DNA from: UBA1941 sp046329575
GTDB lineage: Bacteria > Bacteroidota > Bacteroidia > Chitinophagales > LD1
Length of the DNA: 64,000 nucleotides
NCBI GenBank assembly: GCA_046329575.1
Contig: JAXLUJ010000002.1
Location: 186,001 to 250,000, forward strand
Direction: 5' to 3'
Positions 27,117 to 35,148 of this stretch are shown here, piece after piece. Both the position numbers and the translations under genes were made by a program. Position 1 is the stretch's first letter. The number at the start of each line of letters is the position of its first letter. The notes under the pieces were generated by a model that saw only the letters and a list, made by a program, of their open reading frames with translations, did not search any database and was not told the DNA's origin.

Positions 27117-27529
27117 AACATCGGATTTTGTACCTATTCCTGGTAGTTCCTGTAGCTGCGTTGCTCTTTTTTCTTTATATGAGCTTTTTTAATTCAGCGT
27201 ATGACCACCCCGGCAAATCGGTTTATGTAACCCGTTGCGCCGGATGCCATGGTGATGATGGAAAGGGTATCCAGCAATTGGTGCCGCCAATTGTGAATAC
27301 GGACTATGCGGTACAACATTTTCGTGATATGCCATGTATGATTCGGAATGGAATGAATGGAAAGATGGAAGTTAATGGCAAAATATATGATCAGCCGATG
27401 TATCCACTAACTTTAAGTGAGGTAGAAATAGCGAATCTGATGAACTACGTTGCCCGCGAATTTCTTCAAAATAGCGATTTGAATACCACTTCCGACAGTG
27501 TTGAAGTACTGCTCCAAAACTGTAAATAA
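27113..27529 (+). CDS. Membrane-anchored monohaem cytochrome c
   Basis: A 138-residue protein with an N-terminal membrane anchor (YLFLVVPVAALLFFLYMSFF), one haem site CAGCH at Cys42-His46, and the likely axial Met in DQPMYPLT. It starts at GTG 27113, inside the overlap GTGA with the Sco stop, so translation is probably coupled. It likely carries electrons in the periplasm and depends on a Ccm system such as the ccmBC pair at 2.3-4.1 kb. Confidence 0.9.
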   Translation: MKHRILYLFLVVPVAALLFFLYMSFFNSAYDHPGKSVYVTRCAGCHGDDGKGIQQLVPPIVNTDYAVQHFRDMPCMIRNGMNGKMEVNGKIYDQPMYPLTLSEVEIANLMNYVAREFLQNSDLNTTSDSVEVLLQNCK

Positions 27530-27597
27530 CAAATTTTCACAGTTTTAGATTAAACCCGGCCCGGTTTTGTATATCGTATGTTTCAAAATTTAGAAAC

Positions 27598-28011
27598 ATG
27601 AAAAAGATCTTGACTGCCTTGCTATTCGCAGGCGTATTAAGCAGTGCATCTGCACAACAAAATGGTAAAAGCGGCCATGCTGCACATCAGGGAAATCAAC
27701 AAAAAAAATTATCGGTTGAGGATCGTGCTAAACGTCATACCGACAATCTTAGCGCTATCGAAACGCTGTCGAAAGATCAGTACGACAAGATTTATGGTTA
27801 CAATCTCGATTTTCAAAAGCAGCGTGAAACGTTAGGTGGAAAAAGAGATATGACTCAGGAAGAGCAAAACAAGTTGAAGGAATTGAGGAAAGCGCTTCGT
27901 GAAAATGAAGATGCCGTTCTTACTGCCGATCAAAAGAAATTATTGAAAGAGCATCACCAGAAAGAACATGCTGAAAGAAAGCCAACTCAAGGTGAGCATA
28001 ACGATGATTAA
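27598..28011 (+). CDS. Spy/CpxP-like small periplasmic protein, paralogue 1
   Basis: A 137-residue exported protein: signal peptide to about ASAQQN, then a helical, highly charged body rich in Lys, Glu and Gln (LSVEDRAKRHTDNLS, YNLDFQKQRE, AVLTADQKKLLKEH). The pattern recalls Spy/CpxP-type chaperones, but I see no strict LTxxQ pair. It is clearly related to the next gene. Function unknown, inferred envelope chaperone or stress protein. Confidence 0.7.
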   Translation: MKKILTALLFAGVLSSASAQQNGKSGHAAHQGNQQKKLSVEDRAKRHTDNLSAIETLSKDQYDKIYGYNLDFQKQRETLGGKRDMTQEEQNKLKELRKALRENEDAVLTADQKKLLKEHHQKEHAERKPTQGEHNDD

Positions 28012-28029
28012 GGATGGGGGTCCTTTATA

Positions 28030-28066
28030 AAAATGCCGGTGTGAAAACACTGGCATTTCTTTTTTA
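28030..28066 (+). terminator. Terminator between the two Spy-like genes
   Basis: Stem AAATGCCGGTG / CACTGGCATTT (one G-U pair), loop TGAAAA, then TCTTTTTT. The two paralogues therefore probably have separate transcripts. Confidence 0.8.
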
Positions 28067-28085
28067 GTGAGGTGAAAATTCCTCT

Positions 28086-28526
28086 ATGAAAAAGTTGATC
28101 TTCTTTCTGGCTATCTGTGCCGGCCAATTTGCCAGCGCTCAGCGTGCAGATACTGCGGCAATTTCCACAGAAGTTAGTACACATCAGTTCCTTTCGCCAA
28201 AAGTATTGGCGGCTCAGGCTACCGACCAATTAAACAAGGTGGTGAAGCTCACAGCCCAGCAACGGATAAAAGTGGAGGCTATCAATTTAGATTTTCAGAA
28301 TCAAAAAGCCGGTGTTACTGCAGGGCAGGCAGCGGGATTGTGGGATGAAAACATCAGAACAAAGGTGGAGTTGTATCGCGAGGAACGTACAAAAAAGGTA
28401 AATGCCGTACTCACAACTGCCCAGCAAAAAAAGCTGAAAGAGTACCGCGAAGCACGTCGCACTGCAGCAAAAGATAGCGGTACCGATCCGGGCAAGCCGA
28501 TTTTAGATACTGAAATGGAGTGGTAA
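28086..28526 (+). CDS. Spy/CpxP-like small periplasmic protein, paralogue 2
   Basis: A 146-residue exported protein (signal peptide to about FASAQRA). It shares with the preceding gene the order ATDQLN, INLDFQNQK, VNAVLTTAQQKKLKEYR, which points to tandem duplication. The region LTAQQRIKV and LTTAQQKK resembles the paired LTxxQ motifs of Spy/CpxP. Substrate unknown. Confidence 0.7.
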   Translation: MKKLIFFLAICAGQFASAQRADTAAISTEVSTHQFLSPKVLAAQATDQLNKVVKLTAQQRIKVEAINLDFQNQKAGVTAGQAAGLWDENIRTKVELYREERTKKVNAVLTTAQQKKLKEYREARRTAAKDSGTDPGKPILDTEMEW

Positions 28527-28568
28527 ATAAGGATTGTGCAGGTTGCGCGAAATGATGATTTTCGCACT

Positions 28569-29168
28569 ATGCTGCGTTCCCGATTTCAGGATGTTTTGGC
28601 AGAAGCCGGTTGCGATGAAGCCGGACGAGGTTGTTTGGCCGGACCGGTTTTTGCGGCTGCGGTAGTTTTTCCACAAAAATACAGGAATCGAAAACTGAAC
28701 GATTCGAAGCAGTTAAGCGCAGCGGCCAGATTACAACTTCGCAAGGAAATAGAAAAAGAGGCCATTGCCTTTGCTGTGGCTCAGTTAAGCAATGTTGAAA
28801 TTGATAGTATCAACATCCTGAATGCTTCCATTTATGCCATGCATCAGGCATTGGAAAAGATTGAAGGAAATTTCGAGTTCATAATAGTGGATGGCAATCG
28901 TTTCAAACCATTTAAACACTATTCTCACGAAACGATTGTTGAGGGTGATGCAAAGTACCTGAGCATAGCAGCAGCCTCCATCCTGGCAAAAACCTATCGC
29001 GATGAATGGATGATTGCAGCACATGAGCGATTCCCTCAATATGATTGGATCAACAATAAAGGTTATGGCACTTTGGCGCACCGCACGGCTATTAAAAGCT
29101 ATGGGTTGTGTGAATTGCATCGCAGAACATTTCAGTTGAAAGAAATGCAATTGGAAATATTCGATTAA
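28569..29168 (+). CDS. rnhB: Ribonuclease HII
   Basis: Removes RNA from RNA/DNA hybrids, including single ribonucleotides. Catalytic motifs: AGCDEAGRGCLAGPV (Asp, Glu), the second Asp in IIVDGN, and the GDAKYLSIAAASILAKTYRD region. From ATG 28569 (MLRSRFQDVLAEAG) it has 199 residues, the normal size. The longer frame to GTG 28536 lacks family support. Confidence 0.95.
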   Translation: MLRSRFQDVLAEAGCDEAGRGCLAGPVFAAAVVFPQKYRNRKLNDSKQLSAAARLQLRKEIEKEAIAFAVAQLSNVEIDSINILNASIYAMHQALEKIEGNFEFIIVDGNRFKPFKHYSHETIVEGDAKYLSIAAASILAKTYRDEWMIAAHERFPQYDWINNKGYGTLAHRTAIKSYGLCELHRRTFQLKEMQLEIFD

Positions 29169-29179
29169 AGGTTTCTTCT

Positions 29180-29187
29180 TAATTTTG
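29180..29187 (+). promoter_or_regulatory. -7 box of the 139-residue exported protein gene
   Basis: TAATTTTG matches TAnnTTTG exactly and ends 4 nt before ATG 29192. Confidence 0.5.
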
Positions 29188-29191
29188 AAGT

Positions 29192-29611
29192 ATGTTATTG
29201 TATCGTTTGGTTCTGGTAGTAATTCTTTTTGCTTCCGGTACAATTATGGCTCAGGAAACCAAAGCGGAATATCTTAAACGCTTAAATGCCACGCTTCCTC
29301 ATCAATTCAAAGAATTGAATACCGGAGCCACCATGGAGGCAGTTCGAACAAAAAACGAAGTCCATTTGTATCTGCTTGTAGATGATGTAACGCAGTATGA
29401 ACAGTTGCTCATTGAGCGAAGCGACGAAATGCAGCAAAATTTCTCACAGTGTAAACTAATTGATGTGGCTACCTCTAAATTCGACCGCAATTACATTGAA
29501 GCCATTGATCGTTTTCCGGTTTCCTCCCGTATGACGAATGTTTATCGTTTAAAGGCTATTACTCCTGAGGGCATTGTAAGGATGTTTGCACCTATAGCCA
29601 TCAGCCATTGA
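29192..29611 (+). CDS. Small exported protein of unknown function
   Basis: A 139-residue protein with a signal peptide (RLVLVVILFASGTIMAQE). The mature part is mixed alpha/beta with LYLLVDDVTQYEQLL and RMTNVYRLKAITPEG; I do not recognise a family. It has its own -7 box. It is separated by 1 nt from the convergent lipoprotein gene, so no terminator fits between them. Confidence 0.6.
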   Translation: MLLYRLVLVVILFASGTIMAQETKAEYLKRLNATLPHQFKELNTGATMEAVRTKNEVHLYLLVDDVTQYEQLLIERSDEMQQNFSQCKLIDVATSKFDRNYIEAIDRFPVSSRMTNVYRLKAITPEGIVRMFAPIAISH

Positions 29612-29612
29612 T

Positions 29613-30467
29613 TCACCACACATCAATGATGTGCGATTTTCCATTCAGCGTTACCAAAGCCTTCTTATCGCAAGCCTGATTATTGTAAGCATCGTAATTC
29701 AACATCAGCACTTTGGTGTCGGTTTGAAGTCTTAATTCTCCCGCTACAAAGGTGGTGAGGCAACCGGCCTCAATTTTCTTACGTAATGGAGCAACAGTAG
29801 TAATGGAGAAGTTTTCACCCTTTATATTTGTACCGTTGGCAGTACCGTATTCCAAATATTCATCGCCCCAAATACTGCCGGGAACATCAACTACCTGAGT
29901 TACATGGCGCTGTGCCGACCATGAAACGGTGCCCCCTTGTTTTTTCATCACGGCGTTGCTTACGGTAATGTCGTAATCGTACTGACTATTGTGGCGTATC
30001 ACTTTAGTGCCGCTCACCTGATTCATAGTGGTGCCATTACCGGTGTAGTATTGGTCTGGATCAATAGTAATGGTAAGTTGCGAGGGAAACACATTCCAAT
30101 GCTGATCGAGAGCCACTTTAATTTTACCGGCGCGATACCGGCCATCTTTGCAAGGAATGCCTTTATTGTTCCCCGTGCCCAGCGGACCGTAGTCGATAGT
30201 GAAGGAAACACCATTGCTATCGAAAACCGTATCCTGAAAAGTTACTGTTGCACCGTTTGGCAGCACATAATCATCAACCGATTCTGTTTTTCCTGTTTTT
30301 GAATTATGCCCGGCAAAATCGGAAACGGCATCATAGATCTGGGCATATTCCGATTCCATTTGTGCGTGGTCCTGAGCCGATTGCAATTCATTGTTCTGGG
30401 CCAGACGTCTGCATCCTGAAGTGAAAAATAGGGGTAGAAAAATGCTGAGGTAAATGATTTTTTTCAT
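29613..30467 (-). CDS. Lipoprotein of unknown function
   Basis: A 284-residue predicted lipoprotein (MKKIIYLSIFLPLFFTSGC). The mature region is beta-rich with YDYDITVSNAVMKKQGGTVSWSAQRHVTQV and a late AGCLTTFVAGE / NNQACDKKALV Cys pair that could form a disulfide. I recognise it only as a type common in Bacteroidota. It is probably surface or periplasm attached. Confidence 0.65.
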   Translation of the reverse strand: MKKIIYLSIFLPLFFTSGCRRLAQNNELQSAQDHAQMESEYAQIYDAVSDFAGHNSKTGKTESVDDYVLPNGATVTFQDTVFDSNGVSFTIDYGPLGTGNNKGIPCKDGRYRAGKIKVALDQHWNVFPSQLTITIDPDQYYTGNGTTMNQVSGTKVIRHNSQYDYDITVSNAVMKKQGGTVSWSAQRHVTQVVDVPGSIWGDEYLEYGTANGTNIKGENFSITTVAPLRKKIEAGCLTTFVAGELRLQTDTKVLMLNYDAYNNQACDKKALVTLNGKSHIIDVW

Positions 30468-30512
30468 GGCAGATCGTTACTGAAAAATACATAATTTTTC
30501 AGATAGCGAAGC

Positions 30513-31520
30513 CTAAACATGAAGTATCCGAATCGTTAATTCTTTAAGCATTTCGCCCTGATCGGTATCGCCGTTCTCTACGCCTTTGGCACGCAAATCA
30601 TATTCGGCTAAAATTCCAAAAACGGTTTCGAGCTGATCAATGCTGTAATTCTTTACGGCAACACGATAATCTTTAACGAACGATGGCGCACAACCCAATA
30701 ACGAGGCGGCATCGCGATCGCTGGCGCCCCGGTGTGTGGCCAACAAATAGGTTTTTTGAAAGAAATTGAAAAGAGATGCAAGTACCAAAACAACAGGAGC
30801 ATTCTTGGGATTGGCAATGAAATTGTTTACCACTTTATGCGCCTGAGGAAAGTCGCGATTACCCAGCGGATTGGACAACGCAAAAGAATTATACTCTTTA
30901 CTGATTCCGGTATAAGCTTCTACATCGTTAGCGGTTACTACCTTACTATCGCCAATGGCCAGGCGCAATTTGGAGATTTCATTAGCAAGAGTGCTTAGGT
31001 CGTTACCCACGTTATCTACCAAAAGTTGCAACGCAGCTTCGTCTATTTTCAATTTTTGCTGCTTCACCATTTCTTTGGCATAGCCACCCACCTGATTGTC
31101 GTACAATTTCGCACATTCCACATAAACGGCCATTTTTTGAATGTCCTTACCGAATGCTTTTCGCTTATCAGGTGTTTTTCCCTTATAGGCAATTGCCAGA
31201 ATGGTTGATTGGACAGGCTTTTTGATGTAGTCGTGAATTTCTTCCAATTCTTTAAAAAATTGCGCTTCCTTAATAAGGATCAACTGCCTTTCGGCCATCA
31301 TCGGCAATCTACGGCAGGCTTCGATCACCATTTGCCGATTCACATCCTTCCCGTAAAGAATGGTTTCATTGAAAGCCTTTTCATGTGCGGGTATTACATG
31401 CGTTTCCAACGCTTGTGTCAACTGATCAATAAAGTAGGGTTCTTCACCACAGAAGAAATAAACCGGGTGAAATTTTTTGTTTGCAATGTCATTCAGAATT
31501 GGTGCAACTGCTGCGCTCAT
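30513..31520 (-). CDS. holA: DNA polymerase III delta subunit
   Basis: Clamp-loader subunit that opens the beta sliding clamp. 335 residues, normal length; N-terminal HPVYFFCGEEPYFIDQL and C-terminal helical domain (FFQKTYLLATHRG, VKNYSIDQLETVFGILAEYDLRAKG) match the family, whose sequence is otherwise weakly conserved. Start ATG 31520, with a near-consensus -7 box 4 nt upstream. Confidence 0.92.
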   Translation of the reverse strand: MSAAVAPILNDIANKKFHPVYFFCGEEPYFIDQLTQALETHVIPAHEKAFNETILYGKDVNRQMVIEACRRLPMMAERQLILIKEAQFFKELEEIHDYIKKPVQSTILAIAYKGKTPDKRKAFGKDIQKMAVYVECAKLYDNQVGGYAKEMVKQQKLKIDEAALQLLVDNVGNDLSTLANEISKLRLAIGDSKVVTANDVEAYTGISKEYNSFALSNPLGNRDFPQAHKVVNNFIANPKNAPVVLVLASLFNFFQKTYLLATHRGASDRDAASLLGCAPSFVKDYRVAVKNYSIDQLETVFGILAEYDLRAKGVENGDTDQGEMLKELTIRILHV

Positions 31521-31524
31521 GCGG

Positions 31525-31532
31525 CTAAAGTA
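31525..31532 (-). promoter_or_regulatory. Probable -7 box of holA
   Basis: TACTTTAG on the minus strand, one mismatch to TAnnTTTG, ends 4 nt before ATG 31520. Confidence 0.35.
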
Positions 31533-31533
31533 G

Positions 31534-31559
31534 AAAAAGCGCCGCGCTCATCGCTTTTT
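31534..31559 (-). terminator. Possible terminator overlapping the stop of the barrel gene
   Basis: AAAAAGCG / CGCTTTTT inverted repeat with 10-nt loop spans the stop codon of the upstream barrel gene; on the minus strand it ends in five T. Stem is short, so the call is tentative. Confidence 0.4.
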
Positions 31560-32315
31560 CAATTTCATTTTTTTAGGATCCAGCAGGTAAGAAAAGCGAA
31601 CGGTAATTACATTGTTGTATTGCCCTTTAATCTTATCGGTGTTTACGGCATCGCGCGTGCGCAACAGCGAGTACATAAAACGAATGCCAATGGTGAACTG
31701 TTCTTTGATTACAAATGAGGCATGGGCCTGAAACGACAGGTCGAAACGGCGCGGCGCCTGATATTCATACTCTTTACCGTACAGTGTTTTTACGGTTCCA
31801 GAATAATGGGTAAGATCGCGATTTACACTATCTAAAGCAGATTCTTTATAACGAACCAGAGCTCCGAATGAAAGCCCCACTCCGGCCATTACAATTCGCT
31901 TGTCGTGTACATTCAGGCTTATTGGAATGTGAACATAATCAGTAGTGATGTCGAAATAGTTCTTCTTCCCATTTTCAAAAGTCTTATAGCGCGGTTTGGC
32001 GCCTTCCATGTCGTAAACAATCTCCAGACTTGTGGAAAGATATTTATGGAATTTCACGTAAGTGCCAACCCCGGCCATAGCGCCGAATTTTCGGTATCCA
32101 AATTCCTGATCGCCATCTACCTGACTAATGTTAAGCCCTGCCTCAAAAATGCCTTTGAACAAACTTTCTTTCGAGAAATCAGGTTTCGACTCCTCTTTCA
32201 ATTGCGCATCGCTTTCCAGTCCTGTAGGTCTGGTACTTTTCTTTTTAAGCTGTTTTTCCTGAGCAAAGACCAGAAAAGGCAAAAAGATTATCAACAATGT
32301 GAGTTTCTTCTTCAC
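31548..32315 (-). CDS. Outer-membrane beta-barrel protein
   Basis: A 255-residue exported protein (signal peptide to about VFAQEK), then a Lys-rich linker and alternating strands typical of PorT-like/OMP beta-barrel proteins (FEAGLNISQVDGD, FGAMAGVGTYVKFHKYLSTSLEIVYD, VITVRFSYLLDPKK). It begins with GTG 32315; no ATG in frame lies near the signal peptide. It is upstream of holA on the same strand, probably separated by a weak terminator. Function unknown. Confidence 0.72.
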   Translation of the reverse strand: MKKKLTLLIIFLPFLVFAQEKQLKKKSTRPTGLESDAQLKEESKPDFSKESLFKGIFEAGLNISQVDGDQEFGYRKFGAMAGVGTYVKFHKYLSTSLEIVYDMEGAKPRYKTFENGKKNYFDITTDYVHIPISLNVHDKRIVMAGVGLSFGALVRYKESALDSVNRDLTHYSGTVKTLYGKEYEYQAPRRFDLSFQAHASFVIKEQFTIGIRFMYSLLRTRDAVNTDKIKGQYNNVITVRFSYLLDPKKMKLKKR

Positions 32316-32376
32316 GCCATGAAAATAAGCAAAGTAATTTCGGAAGCGGTTTTCAACCCAAATTTTTTACAAGCGC

Positions 32377-32673
32377 ATGATAAAATACAGCAAGGCATTT
32401 CAAAAAAAGTTGGAAGATATATTCGACGAGGGCGGCTATGCTGTTCGTTACGAAAAGGGGAATTTCAATTCCGGATATTGTATTCTGGAAGCGCGCCGGG
32501 TAGTGGTGATCAACAAGTTTCATTCCGATGAGGCCAAGATTAACAGTTTGATCGAAATTCTGGGACTGGTAGATTTGGATTTCAGTTCATTATCGGCTGA
32601 TTCGAAAAAATTATATGAGGAGCTGAAGGGTGCGCCGGTAGAATTATTTGACCATAACAACGAATCTGCCTAA
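32377..32673 (+). CDS. Conserved small protein of unknown function
   Basis: A 98-residue soluble protein without signal peptide or membrane segment. It starts KAFQKKLEDIFDEGGYAVRYEKGNFNSGYCILEARRVVVINKF, a compact alpha/beta pattern common in Bacteroidota genomes. It lies 9 nt before the PhnP-like hydrolase and is probably co-transcribed with it. Function unknown. Confidence 0.75.
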   Translation: MIKYSKAFQKKLEDIFDEGGYAVRYEKGNFNSGYCILEARRVVVINKFHSDEAKINSLIEILGLVDLDFSSLSADSKKLYEELKGAPVELFDHNNESA

Positions 32674-32682
32674 GTTTCGGGC

Positions 32683-33447
32683 ATGAAGGCTACGTTTTTG
32701 GGTACGGGCACTTCCGGTGGCGTACCGGTGATTGGCTGCGGCTGCGCTGTTTGCCGCTCAGCCGACCCTCGCGATAACCGTCTTCGTTCATCGATGCTCA
32801 TCCAAACCAATTCCGGTAAAAATATTGTGATTGATGCGGGTCCCGATTTCCGGTACCAGATGTTGCGTGCAAAAGTTGAAACAATTGAAGCGCTTTTGAT
32901 TACACACGGGCATCGCGATCATATCGGCGGCCTCGATGATATTCGTCCGTTTAATTTTATTCAGGGGAAGATTGTAGACGTATATTGTGATGCCACGGGC
33001 GAAGCCATGATTCGGGAACAATATCCATACGCCTTTGCGCAAACGGAGTATGATTACGCCCCAAAAATGAAATTTCACCGGATTCAGGATGTGGCATTTC
33101 AGGTGGCCGGCACCCCGGTAATTCCCATTGAAGTAATGCACCATAAATTAGCAGTGAAAGGGTTTCGGTTTGGCGATTTTGCTTATATCACCGATGCCAA
33201 AACGGTTGAACAAAAAGAACGCGATAAGTTGAAAGGCTTGAAAATACTGGTGGTGAACGCACTTCGCCATACCGAGCACAACGCCCATTTCACACTCACC
33301 GAGGCTTTGCAGTTCGTGGCAGATATTCGGCCGGAACAAGCGTTCTTTACTCACATTAGCCATCAATTGGGAAAGCATGAAGAAGTTGCTTTGATGTTGC
33401 CGCCTAACGTTTACCTTGCTTACGATGGTTTGGTTTTGCAACATTGA
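32683..33447 (+). CDS. PhnP/RNase Z-like metallo-beta-lactamase-fold hydrolase
   Basis: A 254-residue cytoplasmic hydrolase. The metal motif THGHRDHIGG, the later TDAKT and the C-terminal THISH are typical of the PhnP/tRNase Z-like branch. The N-terminal Cys cluster IGCGCAVC matches the extra zinc-binding Cys seen in PhnP. PhnP cleaves cyclic ribose phosphates; the substrate here is unproven and no phosphonate genes are nearby. Confidence 0.88.
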   Translation: MKATFLGTGTSGGVPVIGCGCAVCRSADPRDNRLRSSMLIQTNSGKNIVIDAGPDFRYQMLRAKVETIEALLITHGHRDHIGGLDDIRPFNFIQGKIVDVYCDATGEAMIREQYPYAFAQTEYDYAPKMKFHRIQDVAFQVAGTPVIPIEVMHHKLAVKGFRFGDFAYITDAKTVEQKERDKLKGLKILVVNALRHTEHNAHFTLTEALQFVADIRPEQAFFTHISHQLGKHEEVALMLPPNVYLAYDGLVLQH

Positions 33448-33495
33448 TTTTAAATGGCGCCCTTCACCTGCAATTTTTTTAGTTTGCAATTCGAT

Positions 33496-33894
33496 ATGAA
33501 ATTTGATGACGAGTTATTGGCTTCGCTGCAACAGGACCTCCATACCTGCCGGGCTTACCTGAAACAGGTAGCACAAGGCATGTTGCGGGGCGAAGTAAGT
33601 AAGTATCCCATTTTCGTAGCCTTGCGTGGCGATCAGGACATTGACCTGGGGCTACCTATTTTGAATCGGGAAGAATCGGACCTCACCTGGAGTTTCAATG
33701 CATCGCATTTGGAAGATTTTGTAGTGCATGAGATTGTTCCTATCGACAAAGTGGATGATTTCAGGAAGTACTATAAAAACCCCGAAGAGTATATGTGTGT
33801 TTTTGTGGCAGAAGAGGGGCAGATGAGTTTTATTTTCATGCGGTACGACCAACCGGAAAACAGCTTTTCGGTATCTAAAGAACAATTGAATTAG
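33496..33894 (+). CDS. Conserved hypothetical protein
   Basis: A 132-residue soluble protein (start ATG 33496, MKFDDELLASLQQDLH), with LRGDQDIDLGLPILNREESDLTWSFNASHLEDFV. It has no signal peptide or recognisable catalytic motif. I know this type only as an uncharacterised Bacteroidota protein. It sits just before ychF on the same strand, with its own gap. Confidence 0.7.
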   Translation: MKFDDELLASLQQDLHTCRAYLKQVAQGMLRGEVSKYPIFVALRGDQDIDLGLPILNREESDLTWSFNASHLEDFVVHEIVPIDKVDDFRKYYKNPEEYMCVFVAEEGQMSFIFMRYDQPENSFSVSKEQLN

Positions 33895-33944
33895 CCGTCG
33901 GCATTGGAGGCGATTTTCTATCTTCGCGACCTTTTAGAAAATTT

Positions 33945-35042
33945 ATGGGACTTCAATGCGGCATCGTAGGTTTGCCAAACGTAGGCAAATCCACATTATT
34001 CAACGCTATCAGCAGCGGTAAGGCACAAGCGGCCAATTTTCCTTTCTGTACCATCGATCCTAACACCGGAATTGTAACAGTTCCCGATGAACGGCTCAAC
34101 GTGTTGGAAGGGTTGGTAAATCCGGAACGGGTATTGCCCACCACCATCGAATTTGTTGATATTGCCGGATTAGTGAAGGGCGCCAGTAAAGGTGAAGGTT
34201 TGGGAAATCAGTTTTTAGGGAACATTCGTACTGTAAATGCGATTGTTCATGTGGTTCGGTGCTTTGAAGATCCGAACGTGATTCATGTTGACGGCTCAGT
34301 AAATCCCGTTCGCGATAAGGAAATTATAGATACCGAGCTGCAATTGAAGGATCTGGAATCGGTAGAAAAGAAAATTCAGAAACTGCAGAAACTTTCCAAA
34401 ACGAATGATAAAGAAGTATTGAAAGGTTTGGAAGTTTTGGCTGTTTACAAAAAGCATTTAGAATCGGGCCAATCCGCAAGAACTGCTCCGGTTGGCGAAG
34501 ATGATATTCGCCATATTGAGGATATTCAGTTGCTAACTGCCAAACCGGTGATTTATGTGTGTAATGTAGATGAAGGATCAGTAAATACCGGAAATGCATT
34601 TGTTGAACAAGTTCGCGAAGCGGTAAAACATGAAAGTGGTGAGGTAATTATCATTTCGGCAGCTATTGAGGCCGATATTGCGCAACTGGAAAGTAAAGAA
34701 GACCGTGATGCCTTTTTGAAAGATATGGGTTTAACGGAATCTGGTTTGAACAAATTGACCCGCGCGGCTTATCGGGTTCTTGGCCTTCAAACCTACTTTA
34801 CTGCGGGGATAAAAGAAGTTCGCGCCTGGACCATCACTGCAGGTATGAAAGCGCCACAGGCGGCAGGAGTAATCCATACCGATTTTGAAAAAGGATTTAT
34901 CAGGGCAGAAGTGATCGGTTATGACGATTATGTGAAATACAAAACGGAAGCCGCTTGCAGAGATGCGGGCCGCATGCGTTTAGAAGGCAAGGAATACATA
35001 GTGCAGGACGGTGATGTGATGCATTTCCGTTTTAATGTGTAA
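33945..35042 (+). CDS. ychF: Redox-sensitive ribosome-binding ATPase YchF
   Basis: Obg-family protein that prefers ATP over GTP and binds ribosomes. 365 residues. The P-loop GLPNVGKST (residues 8-16), the G3 motif DIAGL and the altered G4 (NVDEGS in place of NKxD) are characteristic, followed by the C-terminal TGS domain (FTAGIKEVRAWTI). TATCTTCG at 33919-33926 is a weak -7 candidate. Confidence 0.96.
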   Translation: MGLQCGIVGLPNVGKSTLFNAISSGKAQAANFPFCTIDPNTGIVTVPDERLNVLEGLVNPERVLPTTIEFVDIAGLVKGASKGEGLGNQFLGNIRTVNAIVHVVRCFEDPNVIHVDGSVNPVRDKEIIDTELQLKDLESVEKKIQKLQKLSKTNDKEVLKGLEVLAVYKKHLESGQSARTAPVGEDDIRHIEDIQLLTAKPVIYVCNVDEGSVNTGNAFVEQVREAVKHESGEVIIISAAIEADIAQLESKEDRDAFLKDMGLTESGLNKLTRAAYRVLGLQTYFTAGIKEVRAWTITAGMKAPQAAGVIHTDFEKGFIRAEVIGYDDYVKYKTEAACRDAGRMRLEGKEYIVQDGDVMHFRFNV

Positions 35043-35148
35043 TAAATTGTTTGTCAGTTAATTGCTTTTGATTTTTTGACTGAAAATTACGGTAATCCGG
35101 CACCATCCGAAAAATCGCATTAATTTACGCCCGCTTAAAACGGAATAC

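Noticed and set aside
35043..35148. Possible terminator after ychF (TCAGT ... ACTGA)
   Set aside because: Only 5 bp with a long loop and no following T run.
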